Assembly: GCA_947307225.1 (NCBI GenBank)
Contig: CAMZIL010000004.1
Span: forward strand, 1 to 64,000
DNA length: 64,000 nt
Direction of reading: 5' to 3'
Source: an uncultured Candidatus Saccharibacteria bacterium
GTDB lineage: Bacteria; Patescibacteriota; Saccharimonadia; Saccharimonadales; Saccharimonadaceae
Part shown: positions 49,190 through 56,259 of the stretch, one piece after another
Layout of the letters: each line of letters starts with the position of its first letter
Position numbering within the stretch: the first letter of the stretch is position 1
Translations under genes and position numbers: made by a program
The notes under the pieces: generated by a model
Database searches by the model: none
Seen by the model: only the letters and a program-made list of their open reading frames with translations
Told to the model about the DNA's origin: nothing

Positions 49190-49636
49190 ATGTTTGAACT
49201 AGAGCTGAAGAACCCAGAAGAATTGGTTATTAATGACAAAGATCGCAAGATCGCAATTAATATTGCCGAATCTACGATTAATGCCGATTTGCGTGTTGGT
49301 ACGATTGGCGGCGCCGGTGAATTCGAGATTGGTGACACTGCTATCTCGGCAAAGCCACTCACTGATGGCGGCATTATGTATCGCATCGTGATTGAGGGCA
49401 TCAAGATTGGCCTCGTTGGCTCGACTGCAAAGATGGAAGATCTAGATGAGCTCGGCCCAATCGATATCCTTGGTACTTCCAACTCAAAGTTTGTATCTGT
49501 TATTGAGCCAAAAGCAGTGATTCCAATGGGCAACATGGACTTTTCTGAGGTAAAGGGCAGCATCAAGGTCGAAAAGAAGATCAAGGTGAAAGCTGCGTCC
49601 TTGCCGGCCACTCTCGAGATTTGGAAACTTGACTAA
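49190..49636 (+). CDS. degenerate metallo-beta-lactamase-fold protein
   Basis: A 148-residue protein. The order GAGEFEIGDTAISA, YRIVIEGIKIGLVGS, LDELGPIDILGT and VSVIEPKAVIPMGN matches the second half of UlaG-like MBL-fold hydrolases (GEYEVG, IEIDGIRI, IDILLVP, PKIVIPMHY). The HxHxDH metal-binding motif and later His and Asp ligands are absent, so it is probably not an enzyme of that class. The start follows AAGGAG. It is co-transcribed with the winged-helix protein, so a sensor or partner role is possible. Confidence 0.6.
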   Translation: MFELELKNPEELVINDKDRKIAINIAESTINADLRVGTIGGAGEFEIGDTAISAKPLTDGGIMYRIVIEGIKIGLVGSTAKMEDLDELGPIDILGTSNSKFVSVIEPKAVIPMGNMDFSEVKGSIKVEKKIKVKAASLPATLEIWKLD

Positions 49637-49705
49637 CTCTTGAAATATCCCAGTTTATGGGGTATAATAGATAACAGTTTTAATTTAATAGTAAAGAGTA
49701 AAGAT

Positions 49706-49897
49706 ATGGCAATTTGTGAAATTACCGGCAAAGGCAAGATGTATGGCCACAATGTGAGCTTTTCTCAGCATAAGACTCGCAAAGTTTTCAAGCCAAACGT
49801 CCAGAAGCGCACTTTCGTGATTGATGGCCAGAAGGTTAAACTAAACGTTTCGACTTCCGCGCTACGCACGCTAAAGAAAAAAGGTTTGCTTAAATAA
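49706..49897 (+). CDS. rpmB: 50S ribosomal protein L28
   Basis: A 63-residue ribosomal protein: MAICEITGKGKMYGHNVSFSQ, HKTRKVFKPNVQKRTF and STSALRTLKKKGLLK are diagnostic. The Cys residues of zinc-type L28 are reduced to one. A TATAAT box near 49667 begins a short leader. The longer in-frame reading from 49640 starts before the promoter and is rejected. A strong terminator follows. Confidence 0.95.
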   Translation: MAICEITGKGKMYGHNVSFSQHKTRKVFKPNVQKRTFVIDGQKVKLNVSTSALRTLKKKGLLK

Positions 49898-49898
49898 G

Positions 49899-49929
49899 AA
49901 ATACGCTCCAAAAAGGGGCGTATTTTTTT
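49899..49929 (+). terminator. terminator after rpmB
   Basis: AAATACGCTCC pairs with GGGGCGTATTT around five A, with a longer T run. Confidence 0.85.
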
Positions 49930-49938
49930 GGCTCCGCC

Positions 49939-49979
49939 CTCAAACTTCTTCTCGGAAGAAGAAGTTTGGAAAGAAGAAC
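49939..49979. repeat. 41-bp palindromic repeat, copy 1
   Basis: The core CAAACTTCTTCT-cgg-AAGAAGAAGTTTG is an inverted repeat followed by GAAAGAAGAAC. A second copy, differing at one base, is at 52373..52413. Each copy is followed within 30 bases by a different terminator-type hairpin. Confidence 0.85.
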
Positions 49980-49988
49980 CATTGTGAA

Positions 49989-50022
49989 AAGAAATCCACG
50001 CACATGTCGCGGATTTCTTTTT
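49989..50022 (+). terminator. terminator-type hairpin after repeat copy 1
   Basis: AAGAAATCC-a-CG pairs with CG-c-GGATTTCTT, then TTT. There is no gene directly upstream except rpmB, already terminated. Confidence 0.65.
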
Positions 50023-50045
50023 GGTTATGGTAGACTAGGTAGTGT

Positions 50046-50717
50046 ATGGATATAAATGTCGGGTATATTGCGACTGTTTTCTTTGTGTCGATTGGCTCGA
50101 TTATTTTGCATGAGTTGGCGCATGGCTTGATGGCGCTTGCGCTCGGCGATCAGACGGCGCGACTAAGCGGCCGTCTAACTCTAAACCCTCTGAAACATAT
50201 TGATCCAGTGATGTCGATTATTGTGCCGGTATTCTTGGCGCTAATTGGTGCGCCGGTATTCGGCGGGGCAAAGCCAGTTCCGATTAATACGCGCAATTTA
50301 AGGGGTGGCGAATGGGGTTTTGCGCTCGTGGCGCTTGCCGGTCCGCTCATGAATATTATTTTGGCGTTTATCTTTTTCCTAATCGGTTACTTGTCAGGCA
50401 ACCTTGGCATTATCGAGGGGACGGGTAGCCTGGGCATGGTCCCGAATGCATGCGGAATGATCTGCTCGACGGGTATGCTGTTAAATATTGGCTTCGCGAT
50501 GTTCAATATTATTCCAATCCCGCCACTAGATGGTAGCCGCGTATTATATGCGCTAGCACCAGAGAAAGTTCAGGACTTCATGCGCCAGCTAGAGCAATAC
50601 GGCATTATTGTGATTTATCTTCTTATTGTGTTTTGCGGCACCTTCTTTACGCAGTTTATTACCACCGGCCGCTCGGTGATTATCGATTTCTTCTGCTGGA
50701 TTGTCGGCGCCCACTAG
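50046..50717 (+). CDS. site-2-protease-family zinc metalloprotease (M50)
   Basis: A 223-residue membrane protease that cuts within the membrane. The first helix carries ILHELAHGLMA with the HExxH zinc site (HELAH near residue 22), and the later helix has NIIPIPPLDGSRVL with the third ligand Asp. Five to six helices, no PDZ domain, as in the compact M50B group. Substrates may be regulatory membrane proteins. A TAGACT box nine bases before the ATG suggests a very short leader. Confidence 0.9.
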   Translation: MDINVGYIATVFFVSIGSIILHELAHGLMALALGDQTARLSGRLTLNPLKHIDPVMSIIVPVFLALIGAPVFGGAKPVPINTRNLRGGEWGFALVALAGPLMNIILAFIFFLIGYLSGNLGIIEGTGSLGMVPNACGMICSTGMLLNIGFAMFNIIPIPPLDGSRVLYALAPEKVQDFMRQLEQYGIIVIYLLIVFCGTFFTQFITTGRSVIIDFFCWIVGAH

Positions 50718-50722
50718 CGTGC

Positions 50723-50728
50723 TATAAT
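50723..50728 (+). promoter_or_regulatory. -10 box of the 133-base RNA
   Basis: TATAAT with GTGC before it; a TTGTCG -35 lies 16 bases upstream (50701..50706). Confidence 0.6.
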
Positions 50729-50734
50729 AAAAGT

Positions 50735-50867
50735 ATCCCACCTTGCGCATGATTTTCCTGAATAATCATGTTTTAGGGAGTTCGTGGTGGCTAGATTGCG
50801 GTCTAGTCGCATAAGAGCTTACCCACCGTGTCTTTATCACGGGAAAACTTGTAAGGTGGGATTTTTG
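50735..50867 (+). ncRNA. candidate structured non-coding RNA, about 133 nt
   Basis: This intergenic stretch has its own promoter and ends in T residues. Its two ends pair: TCCCACCTT (50736..50744) with AAGGTGGGA (50854..50862). Inside are CATGATT/AATCATG, CTAGA/TCTAG and CCGTG/CACGG hairpins, and GGTGG can pair with CCACC to make a central arm. No signature of SRP RNA, 6S RNA, T-box or a known riboswitch was recognised. It may be a free small RNA or a leader with terminator for the Nudix/RNase H gene, although that gene seems to have its own -10 box. Confidence 0.6.
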
Positions 50868-50894
50868 ATGATGGTTATGGTAAAATAAAGATAG

Positions 50895-51785
50895 ATGAAA
50901 CAGCGGATTCGGGTGTCGGCAATCTGTAAAAAAGACGGTGATATTTTGTTGCTGAAGCGATCCGGTGGCCGCATTGATGGGGCGGAGGTCGGTTTTGAGC
51001 TGCCAACGGGGAAGATTATCTTTGGCGAGCAACCAGAAGAGGCGATGGCGCGTGTGTTGTATGAGCATACGGGTGTTCAGACGGCTAGTTTGCAGCTGAT
51101 GGACGTAGTAGCATTCACTAGTCTCGAGGGGTCTTCGCAATTAGGCAGTCTTTATATCATATATGAGATAAAATTAGACGATGACACGCCAGTTAAGATA
51201 ACGTCTGAGCGATATTCGGCGTATAAATGGACGCCGTTAACCGAGACGTCGAATTATCCGCTAGATGAAGCAACGATGATGGTGCTTCAAATTACCGCGT
51301 CGAAGGGCGTTGAAGTGCATTCGAAGTTGCGTAGGATTGGCGACAACGAGCCAGTTTTGCCGGCAAGCGATGCAGCAACAATCTATACAGATGGCGGCAG
51401 CCGCGGGAATCCGGGTCCAAGTGGTATTGGTTACTACATCGTTGGCGCGGATGGGCGCGAAATTAAGCGTGGCGGTGAGTTCTTGGGCATGTCTAACTCG
51501 CGTTTGGCGGAGTATTATGCCTTGAAGGAGGGTCTAGAGCAGGCAATTGAGCTTGGATTGAAGCGCGTGAACTTCATGAGCGATAGTTTGATGATGGTGA
51601 ACCAATTGAATGGCGTGTATCAGGTGAAGAATATGGATCTGATGCAGGTTTATTCGGACGTTCTGGGCTTGCTCTCGAAGCTTGATTCGTATTCCTTTAC
51701 GCATATTCCGCGTGAGCAAAATAAAGAGGCCGATGCGGAAGTAAACCGCGTAATTGACGAAAACACGCAGCGCGGCGAGTATTAG
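50895..51785 (+). CDS. Nudix domain fused to RNase HI domain
   Basis: A 296-residue two-domain protein. Residues 1-150 are a Nudix fold: ELPTGKIIFGEQPEEAMARVLYEHTGV corresponds to the Nudix box, but the REUxEE core reads RVLYEH, so two of the metal-binding Glu positions are lost. Residues 160-296 are RNase HI with IYTDGGSRGNPGPSGIGYY (Asp), LAEYYALKEGL (Glu), FMSDSLMMVNQLNG (Asp) and REQNKEADAEVN (Asp); all four catalytic acids are present. It should cut RNA in RNA-DNA hybrids. A TAAAAT box (50881..50886) lies eight bases before the ATG. The end overlaps the convergent gene 51782..51985. Confidence 0.88.
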   Translation: MKQRIRVSAICKKDGDILLLKRSGGRIDGAEVGFELPTGKIIFGEQPEEAMARVLYEHTGVQTASLQLMDVVAFTSLEGSSQLGSLYIIYEIKLDDDTPVKITSERYSAYKWTPLTETSNYPLDEATMMVLQITASKGVEVHSKLRRIGDNEPVLPASDAATIYTDGGSRGNPGPSGIGYYIVGADGREIKRGGEFLGMSNSRLAEYYALKEGLEQAIELGLKRVNFMSDSLMMVNQLNGVYQVKNMDLMQVYSDVLGLLSKLDSYSFTHIPREQNKEADAEVNRVIDENTQRGEY

Positions 51786-51985
51786 TGGCGAATGCTAGCA
51801 AGTACCGTCCAGGTAATGATGCCTGCGGCGGCAAAAAGAGCAACAAAACCGACAAAAGTAAAGATCTTGTGAACCTTTGAATTGCGTTTTTGCTTGCTTA
51901 CGATGCGGGCAATAGTCGCGATAATCAGCGACAATAGACCTACGCCACCCAAGATAAATGGAGATAACTCAATCAGTTGTTCCAT
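51782..51985 (-). CDS. small membrane protein, two helices
   Basis: A 67-residue protein beginning MEQLIELSPFILGGVGLLSLI. Two membrane helices (about residues 9-28 and 43-62) flank a short basic loop (RIVSKQKRNSKVHK). No known family was recognised. The ATG at 51985 lies nine bases after TATACT (52000..51995); an upstream in-frame ATG at 52006 is before that box. Its promoter is interleaved with that of the RNase P RNA, which runs the other way. Confidence 0.6.
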   Translation of the reverse strand: MEQLIELSPFILGGVGLLSLIIATIARIVSKQKRNSKVHKIFTFVGFVALFAAAGIITWTVLASIRH

Positions 51986-51986
51986 A

Positions 51987-52016
51987 TTGCCATAAGTATA
52001 ACACATATGTTAGAAT
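51987..52016 (+). promoter_or_regulatory. promoter of rnpB
   Basis: TTGCCA (51987..51992), 18-base spacer, TAGAAT (52011..52016). The minus-strand -10 box of gene 51782..51985 lies in the spacer. Confidence 0.6.
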
Positions 52017-52019
52017 ATG

Positions 52020-52366
52020 CGCAGCTCGTTCAATGTAGTCGCTGGCCTGAAAAATGGCGAGAGGAAAGTCCGGGCAGCACAGGATACGATAGTTGCTAAC
52101 GGCAACCGCGCGCAAGCGTAGGAAAAGTGCCACAGAAACTAAACCGCCTCTTTGAGGTAAGGGTGAAAAGAGTGGGGTAAGAGCCCACAGGTCCTGCTGG
52201 TGACAGTGGGGCGAGGTAAACTCTATTGGCTGCAAGGAGACCTATATACCTTGATCCGAGGATGGTCGCTCACCGCTTGACTTCGTGAGCAATCGCGAAG
52301 CTAGATAGATGACTACAGGCTGCCGCTTGCGGTAGTTACAGAACCCGGCTTACTAGAGCGAGCTCC
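52020..52366 (+). ncRNA. rnpB: RNase P RNA, bacterial type A
   Basis: Catalytic RNA that trims the 5' ends of tRNA precursors. The conserved 5' core GAGGAAAGTCCGGGC (about 52059), the middle ACAGAAACTAAACCG and AGGTAAGGGTGAAA, and the 3' core ACAGAACCCGGCTTA are all present. The ends pair (AGCTCG at 52023 with CGAGCT at 52359..52364). Length is about 347 bases, usual. Exact ends are estimated from that pairing. Confidence 0.95.
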
Positions 52367-52372
52367 TTAAAG

Positions 52373-52413
52373 CTCAAACTTCTTCTTGGAAGAAGAAGTT
52401 TGGAAAGAAGAAC
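52373..52413. repeat. 41-bp palindromic repeat, copy 2
   Basis: Same as 49939..49979 except T for C in the loop. It lies directly after the RNase P RNA and just before a strong terminator hairpin. Confidence 0.85.
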
Positions 52414-52422
52414 TAATTCGAA

Positions 52423-52457
52423 AAATATTCCAGGCGTATGTCCTGGAATATTTTTTG
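52423..52457. terminator. bidirectional terminator
   Basis: AATATTCCAGG pairs with CCTGGAATATT, with T run on plus and A-rich left flank. It serves rnpB (plus) and gene 52473..52733 (minus). Confidence 0.85.
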
Positions 52458-52472
52458 TATATGATGAGACGT

Positions 52473-52733
52473 CTATTTCTTTTTGGTTTTTGGGGCAGTT
52501 TTGTTGGCTTTGTTGTATTTGATGATCTGAGGGATATAAAAGATAGCAGTCATCGCAGCAGCAAAGACGAGTGGCTCGATGATATAGTCGGTAGGCTTGT
52601 AAACGAATTCTGCATGAGTAAAAATGCTACCGAGGAGCATATCAAGGAGCGGCCACAAGATAAGACTGATGACAAATGTGGCGACAAAATAGATTACTGC
52701 TTGGATACTTGGGTTTTCGATTTTCTTGCTCAT
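52473..52733 (-). CDS. small membrane protein, two helices
   Basis: An 86-residue protein: MSKKIENPSIQAVIYFVATFVISLILWPLL (first helix), an outer loop, LVFAAAMTAIFYIPQII (second helix) and a Lys-rich tail (APKTKKK). No known family was recognised. TAAACT (52745..52740) ends six bases before the ATG, so it is predicted to be leaderless. It is divergent from tRNA-Thr(GGT). Confidence 0.65.
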   Translation of the reverse strand: MSKKIENPSIQAVIYFVATFVISLILWPLLDMLLGSIFTHAEFVYKPTDYIIEPLVFAAAMTAIFYIPQIIKYNKANKTAPKTKKK

Positions 52734-52752
52734 GTTTTTAGTTTAGCACGGA

Positions 52753-52781
52753 TTGACGAAAGCGGGTCGGCGTGCTAGAAT
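52753..52781 (+). promoter_or_regulatory. promoter of tRNA-Thr(GGT)
   Basis: TTGACG (52753..52758), 17-base spacer, TAGAAT (52776..52781). Confidence 0.75.
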
Positions 52782-52793
52782 TAGCAACAGGTT

Positions 52794-52868
<75 letters not shown>

Positions 52869-52879
52869 TTTTTTGTTGC

Positions 52880-53797
52880 TTATTTTAGGAAGCCATTGAT
52901 GATTTGAGATTCGGCTTGCTGGCCGGTGAGGCCGAGAGTCATGAGCTTGTTGAGCTGATCGCCGGCAATTTTTCCGATGGCGGCTTCGTGGATGAGCTGA
53001 GCGTCGACATGCTTGGCATCGAGCGACGGGGTAGCGAGAACGGTGCCGTGATCTTGGAGAATGGCATCACATTCGGAGTGACCGCGACAGAGGTTATTGC
53101 CTTCGACATGAAGGGTGAATTCTTGGCGTGACTCGTCGGTCGCAACGGAGCGGGAAACGATATCGGCAACGGAATCCTTACCGTTCAAGATAGTTTCGAT
53201 ATGACTTTTTGCGTATTGCTTACCTTGGGTGAGCATTTTTTCGCGAATGAGGATCTTGGCGCCATCTTTCAACTCTGCTTCGGTGATGCGATTAGTTGAA
53301 TCGACGCCGCGGATTTGCTCAAGCTCGGCTTCGGCGTAGGCGCCTTTCTCGAGGTAAAACTTCGAAACTGGGTTGAGAATTTTGCCTGCGCCTGGGCCAG
53401 CACCGTAATGCTTTTCGATATAGCGCACCTTGGCGTTCTTTCCGATATGGAAAGTATGGACGCCGTCATGAACGCTATCTCGAGCGCCGCAGTTATAGAT
53501 GCCGCAGCCGGCAACGATAGTGACGTCGGCATTATCGCCGATGTAAAAATCATTAATGACGACCTCTTTATGGCCAGATCTTGAGATGATGACAGGGATA
53601 TGAACTACCTCGTCTGGAGTATTCGGTGCAATGGTGATGATTAGTCCGTTTTCTTGGGGTTGGACGTCGATATACTTCGAGCTTTGACGGCCAATTGATT
53701 TGCCGTTGACGCGGAAATTGTAAGCACCAGCTGGCGGCTCATGAACACCGGCGACGGTCTGCATGAGCTCTTTTTCGATTTGATCTAGAGTTTTCAT
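52880..53797 (-). CDS. SufB/SufD-family Fe-S assembly protein
   Basis: A 305-residue scaffold component of the SUF iron-sulfur machinery. The right-handed beta-helix core is recognised by VTIVAGCGIYNC, YGAGPGAGKILN, SDAILQDHGTVLATPSLDAKHVDAQLIHEAAIGKI in pieces (the His in LIHEAAIG is at the place of the conserved AS-GH site) and the C-terminal LGLTGQQAESQIINGFL. It is shorter than classical SufB or SufD (400-480 residues). Translation is coupled to sufC (four-base overlap). SufS, SufU and a second SufB/D gene are not in the window; the pair resembles a minimal SufBC (SmsCB) system. Confidence 0.85.
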   Translation of the reverse strand: MKTLDQIEKELMQTVAGVHEPPAGAYNFRVNGKSIGRQSSKYIDVQPQENGLIITIAPNTPDEVVHIPVIISRSGHKEVVINDFYIGDNADVTIVAGCGIYNCGARDSVHDGVHTFHIGKNAKVRYIEKHYGAGPGAGKILNPVSKFYLEKGAYAEAELEQIRGVDSTNRITEAELKDGAKILIREKMLTQGKQYAKSHIETILNGKDSVADIVSRSVATDESRQEFTLHVEGNNLCRGHSECDAILQDHGTVLATPSLDAKHVDAQLIHEAAIGKIAGDQLNKLMTLGLTGQQAESQIINGFLK

Positions 53798-54507
53798 GCG
53801 TTTTCCTCCTGTAGCTTCGGAAGAACCTTATCTGGATGTCCCTCTAAGGCAATCTGGCCGTCTCTCAGGACGATAATGCGGTCCGCCTGGCGGATTAAGC
53901 GTTGTTGGTGCGAGATGATGATTAGAGAGCGTTTTGGGGCCTTCTCGCGGAACTTCTTGAAGATCTGGACAAGCTTCTCGAAGCTCCAGATATCAATGCC
54001 GGCTTCTGGCTCATCGAAGATAGTCAGTTCGGCGCCTCTAGCGAGGGCGGAAGCGATCTCGATACGCTTTAGTTCGCCGCCGGAAAGGGTATTATTAATT
54101 TCGCGCTCCAGATAGCTTTCATCGAGGCCTACGGTTTCGATGAGCTTTTTGTAATCCGTTTCGGTATCTTCAAGGAAGGTTTCGTGGCCTGTGGCGGAAA
54201 TCTGCAGAAGATCCTTGACGGTCAGCCCCTTGAAATGGGGTGGCTGCTGGAACGCAAAAGCGATACCTAGCTTCGCGCGCTCGGTGATATCCTTATCTGT
54301 TACGTTTTGTTTATTAAATACGATTTGGCCGTCGGTTGCTTTCTCGAGCCCCATGATAAGCTTGGCGAGGGTAGATTTGCCGCTCCCGTTTGGGCCGGTA
54401 ATGACGACAAATTCGCCAGGCTTAATATTTAGACTCAGGTTGTTTAAAATAGTAGAACGTTTTCGGGCAGGTCCGACGGAAAATGATAGATTTTTGACCT
54501 GTAACAT
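53794..54507 (-). CDS. sufC: Fe-S assembly ATPase SufC
   Basis: ABC-type ATPase of the SUF system, 237 residues. Walker A GPNGSGKST (about residue 40), Q-loop FAFQQPPHFKGL, signature LSGGELKRIEIASAL, Walker B LTIFDEPEAGID and switch His in IIISHQQRL. The ELKR and DEPEAGID forms are the SufC type rather than a transporter. TACAAT (54519..54514) ends six bases before the ATG, so it is leaderless. It drives the SufB/D-like partner. Confidence 0.94.
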   Translation of the reverse strand: MLQVKNLSFSVGPARKRSTILNNLSLNIKPGEFVVITGPNGSGKSTLAKLIMGLEKATDGQIVFNKQNVTDKDITERAKLGIAFAFQQPPHFKGLTVKDLLQISATGHETFLEDTETDYKKLIETVGLDESYLEREINNTLSGGELKRIEIASALARGAELTIFDEPEAGIDIWSFEKLVQIFKKFREKAPKRSLIIISHQQRLIRQADRIIVLRDGQIALEGHPDKVLPKLQEENA

Positions 54508-54526
54508 GTAGCTATTGTACCAGAAA

Positions 54527-54988
54527 CTAGTATTCGCTGCGACGTTTTTGGCCGAGATCCTGGTCGTTGTCAGTTGTGAGGTATTTCATAAAAATGCCTT
54601 GGACGAGGGCGTCGCCGCGTTTGAAGCTATGCGCGACAGTATCTTCGTTTTGGACTTTGATGAAGAGGTGACCTTCGTTGTCGGGGTTGTTGTAGTAGTC
54701 GGCGTCAATGATGCCGACCTGATTACAGAGGCGGATGTTGTATTTGAAGCCGGTTTTACTGCGGACGACTATGAGGAGGACCTCATCTGGTTGGAAGCGG
54801 GCTTTGAGACCGGTGGGGAGTTTGGCGGTTTCGCCAGGGGCAAGTTCGAGATCCGATAATAGAGGTAGATCATATCCGACGCTAGCATGGGAATCGCGCT
54901 GAGGGATAACGATGCTATCGTAGAGTGCGCGGTCGTCGGCGACGTCTTTCTTGAACTGTTTGAAGCTGATTTTCTCAAAGTCTCTCAT
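54527..54988 (-). CDS. dut: deoxyuridine triphosphatase
   Basis: Hydrolyses dUTP to dUMP, keeping uracil out of DNA and supplying thymidylate synthesis. Trimeric dUTPase motifs: AGYDLP-like VGYDLPLLSDLELAPGE, motif 2 VVRSKTGFKYN, motif 3 NQVGIIDADYYNNPDNEGHLFI and motif 4 FKRGDALVQGIF. Length is 153, and the usual C-terminal P-loop-like motif 5 is weak. TATAAT (55000..54995) ends six bases before the ATG, so it is leaderless. Confidence 0.88.
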   Translation of the reverse strand: MRDFEKISFKQFKKDVADDRALYDSIVIPQRDSHASVGYDLPLLSDLELAPGETAKLPTGLKARFQPDEVLLIVVRSKTGFKYNIRLCNQVGIIDADYYNNPDNEGHLFIKVQNEDTVAHSFKRGDALVQGIFMKYLTTDNDQDLGQKRRSEY

Positions 54989-55005
54989 AAGGTTATTATA
55001 CCAAC

Positions 55006-55038
55006 AAAAATATCTCCCCTAGAAGAGGAGATATTTTT
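55006..55038 (-). terminator. terminator after rplT
   Basis: AAAAATATCTCC pairs with GGAGATATTTTT; the minus-strand side ends in T residues. It also lies just upstream of the dut -10 box. Confidence 0.85.
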
Positions 55039-55047
55039 ATATAGCGA

Positions 55048-55389
55048 TTATTTTACGCTTTCGCAGATAGCGGTGAAGGCTTTTGGATCGTTGACAGCGA
55101 GTTCAGCGAGAACCTTGCGGTCAAGTTCGATGCCTTTGTTCTTCATACCGTTGATCAACTTGCTGTAGCTGATACCGTTGTCGCGGGCAGCGTTGTTAAT
55201 GCGAGTGATCCAGAGGGCGCGCAAATCGCGTTTGCGATTGCGGCGATCACGGTAGGAATAGCGCAATGATTTGATAACACCTTGCTTCGCGAGGCGGAAG
55301 CTACGGGTGCGGTAATGCTGCATACCCTTGGCAGCAGCGAGAATCTTTTTGTGCTTTGCGCGAGCAGCAACTCCACGTTTAACTCTCAT
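55048..55389 (-). CDS. rplT: 50S ribosomal protein L20
   Basis: A 113-residue early assembly protein of the large subunit: [62 protein letters not shown] in pieces, and [19 protein letters not shown]. Last gene of infC-rpmI-rplT; two bases separate it from rpmI. The upstream terminator-like hairpin and IF3 leader offer control points, as in other bacteria. Confidence 0.96.
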   Translation of the reverse strand: MRVKRGVAARAKHKKILAAAKGMQHYRTRSFRLAKQGVIKSLRYSYRDRRNRKRDLRALWITRINNAARDNGISYSKLINGMKNKGIELDRKVLAELAVNDPKAFTAICESVK

Positions 55390-55391
55390 GA

Positions 55392-55586
55392 TTAAGCTCC
55401 CAATGCAGTTTTAACGTTTTTAGCAATTTTGCCCTTGACGGTGCCAGGGGTCTTCATGTTGCGCTTGCGCGCCTTGGACTTCTTAGCCAAGATATGGTTG
55501 CCGAATGCACGTTCGCGCATAATTTTACCAGTTCTGGTAATACGAACACGCTTGGCGGTACCCTTATGGGTTTTGAGTTTTGGCAT
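55392..55586 (-). CDS. rpmI: 50S ribosomal protein L35
   Basis: A 64-residue basic protein: [22 protein letters not shown] and [19 protein letters not shown]. Middle gene of infC-rpmI-rplT. The start follows AAAAGGTATAAA. Confidence 0.95.
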   Translation of the reverse strand: MPKLKTHKGTAKRVRITRTGKIMRERAFGNHILAKKSKARKRNMKTPGTVKGKIAKNVKTALGA

Positions 55587-55663
55587 TTTATACCTTTTCC
55601 TACTTTAGTTTATATTCTTGACGCTTTGGGGTGTAGGGAACCGGTGGGCGTCGAACGGCAATC

Positions 55664-56179
55664 TTACTTGTGGCGAACCATGAAGGTAAGGTTGCGACCG
55701 CTCATCTGAGACTTTCCGTCGACAACGACGTCTGGTCCTAGTTTTTCGATGATACGATTCATAAGATCAGTACCGATCTCTTTGTGAGCCATTTCACGGC
55801 CACGGTAGACGATCATGATCTTGACGCGATCGCCGTCATCGAGAAACTCGAGAGTTTTGCGGATTTTAATATTGAGGTCATTTTCCCCAATCTTCAAACC
55901 AAGTCTGATCTGTTTGAGTTCGCTGCTTTTAGCGTTTTTCTTGGCGCGAGCCTGTTCTTTCATCTTTTGGTATTGGTATTTGCCCCAATCGATGATTTTA
56001 ACTACTGGTGGGTTGGCGTTAGGGGAAATCTCCACTAAATCCAAACCAGCGTCGCGAGCCATGAGCTGCGCATCGCGGCTAGACATAATGCCTAACTGCG
56101 CACCATCAGCACTGATAACGCGTACCTCTGGGTAACGAATGTCACCGTTGATGCGGGTACGAGATGTAGGATTACTGAT
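55664..56179 (-). CDS. infC: translation initiation factor IF-3, AUC start codon
   Basis: Keeps ribosomal subunits apart and checks start codons. The reading begins TSRTRINGDIRYPEVRVI, with SRDAQLMARDAGLDLVEI, PPVVKIIDWGKYQYQ and KIMIVYRGREMAHKEIG typical of IF3. GAGGAG (56192..56187) is followed after seven bases by ATC (56179..56177), which gives a 171-residue protein. No ATG or GTG is nearby, and the TTG at 56194 overlaps the ribosome site. infC in other bacteria starts at AUU or AUC so that IF3 can repress its own translation, so the AUC is taken as the start. The promoter is at 56219..56247. Confidence 0.92.
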   Translation of the reverse strand: MSNPTSRTRINGDIRYPEVRVISADGAQLGIMSSRDAQLMARDAGLDLVEISPNANPPVVKIIDWGKYQYQKMKEQARAKKNAKSSELKQIRLGLKIGENDLNIKIRKTLEFLDDGDRVKIMIVYRGREMAHKEIGTDLMNRIIEKLGPDVVVDGKSQMSGRNLTFMVRHK

Positions 56180-56218
56180 AGTTTTGCTCCTCAAAAAATT
56201 AGACTTGTTATGGGGTAG

Positions 56219-56247
56219 ATTATATCAAAACGGGGAAAATAATGCAA
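56219..56247 (-). promoter_or_regulatory. promoter of infC-rpmI-rplT
   Basis: TTGCAT (56247..56242), 17-base spacer, TATAAT (56224..56219). The leader is about 33 bases. Confidence 0.8.
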
Positions 56248-56259
56248 GCATTTTTACCC

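Noticed and set aside
52386-52778. A 130-codon plus-strand frame after RNase P RNA
   Set aside because: It runs through the palindromic repeat and a terminator and is antisense to a better supported leaderless membrane-protein gene.
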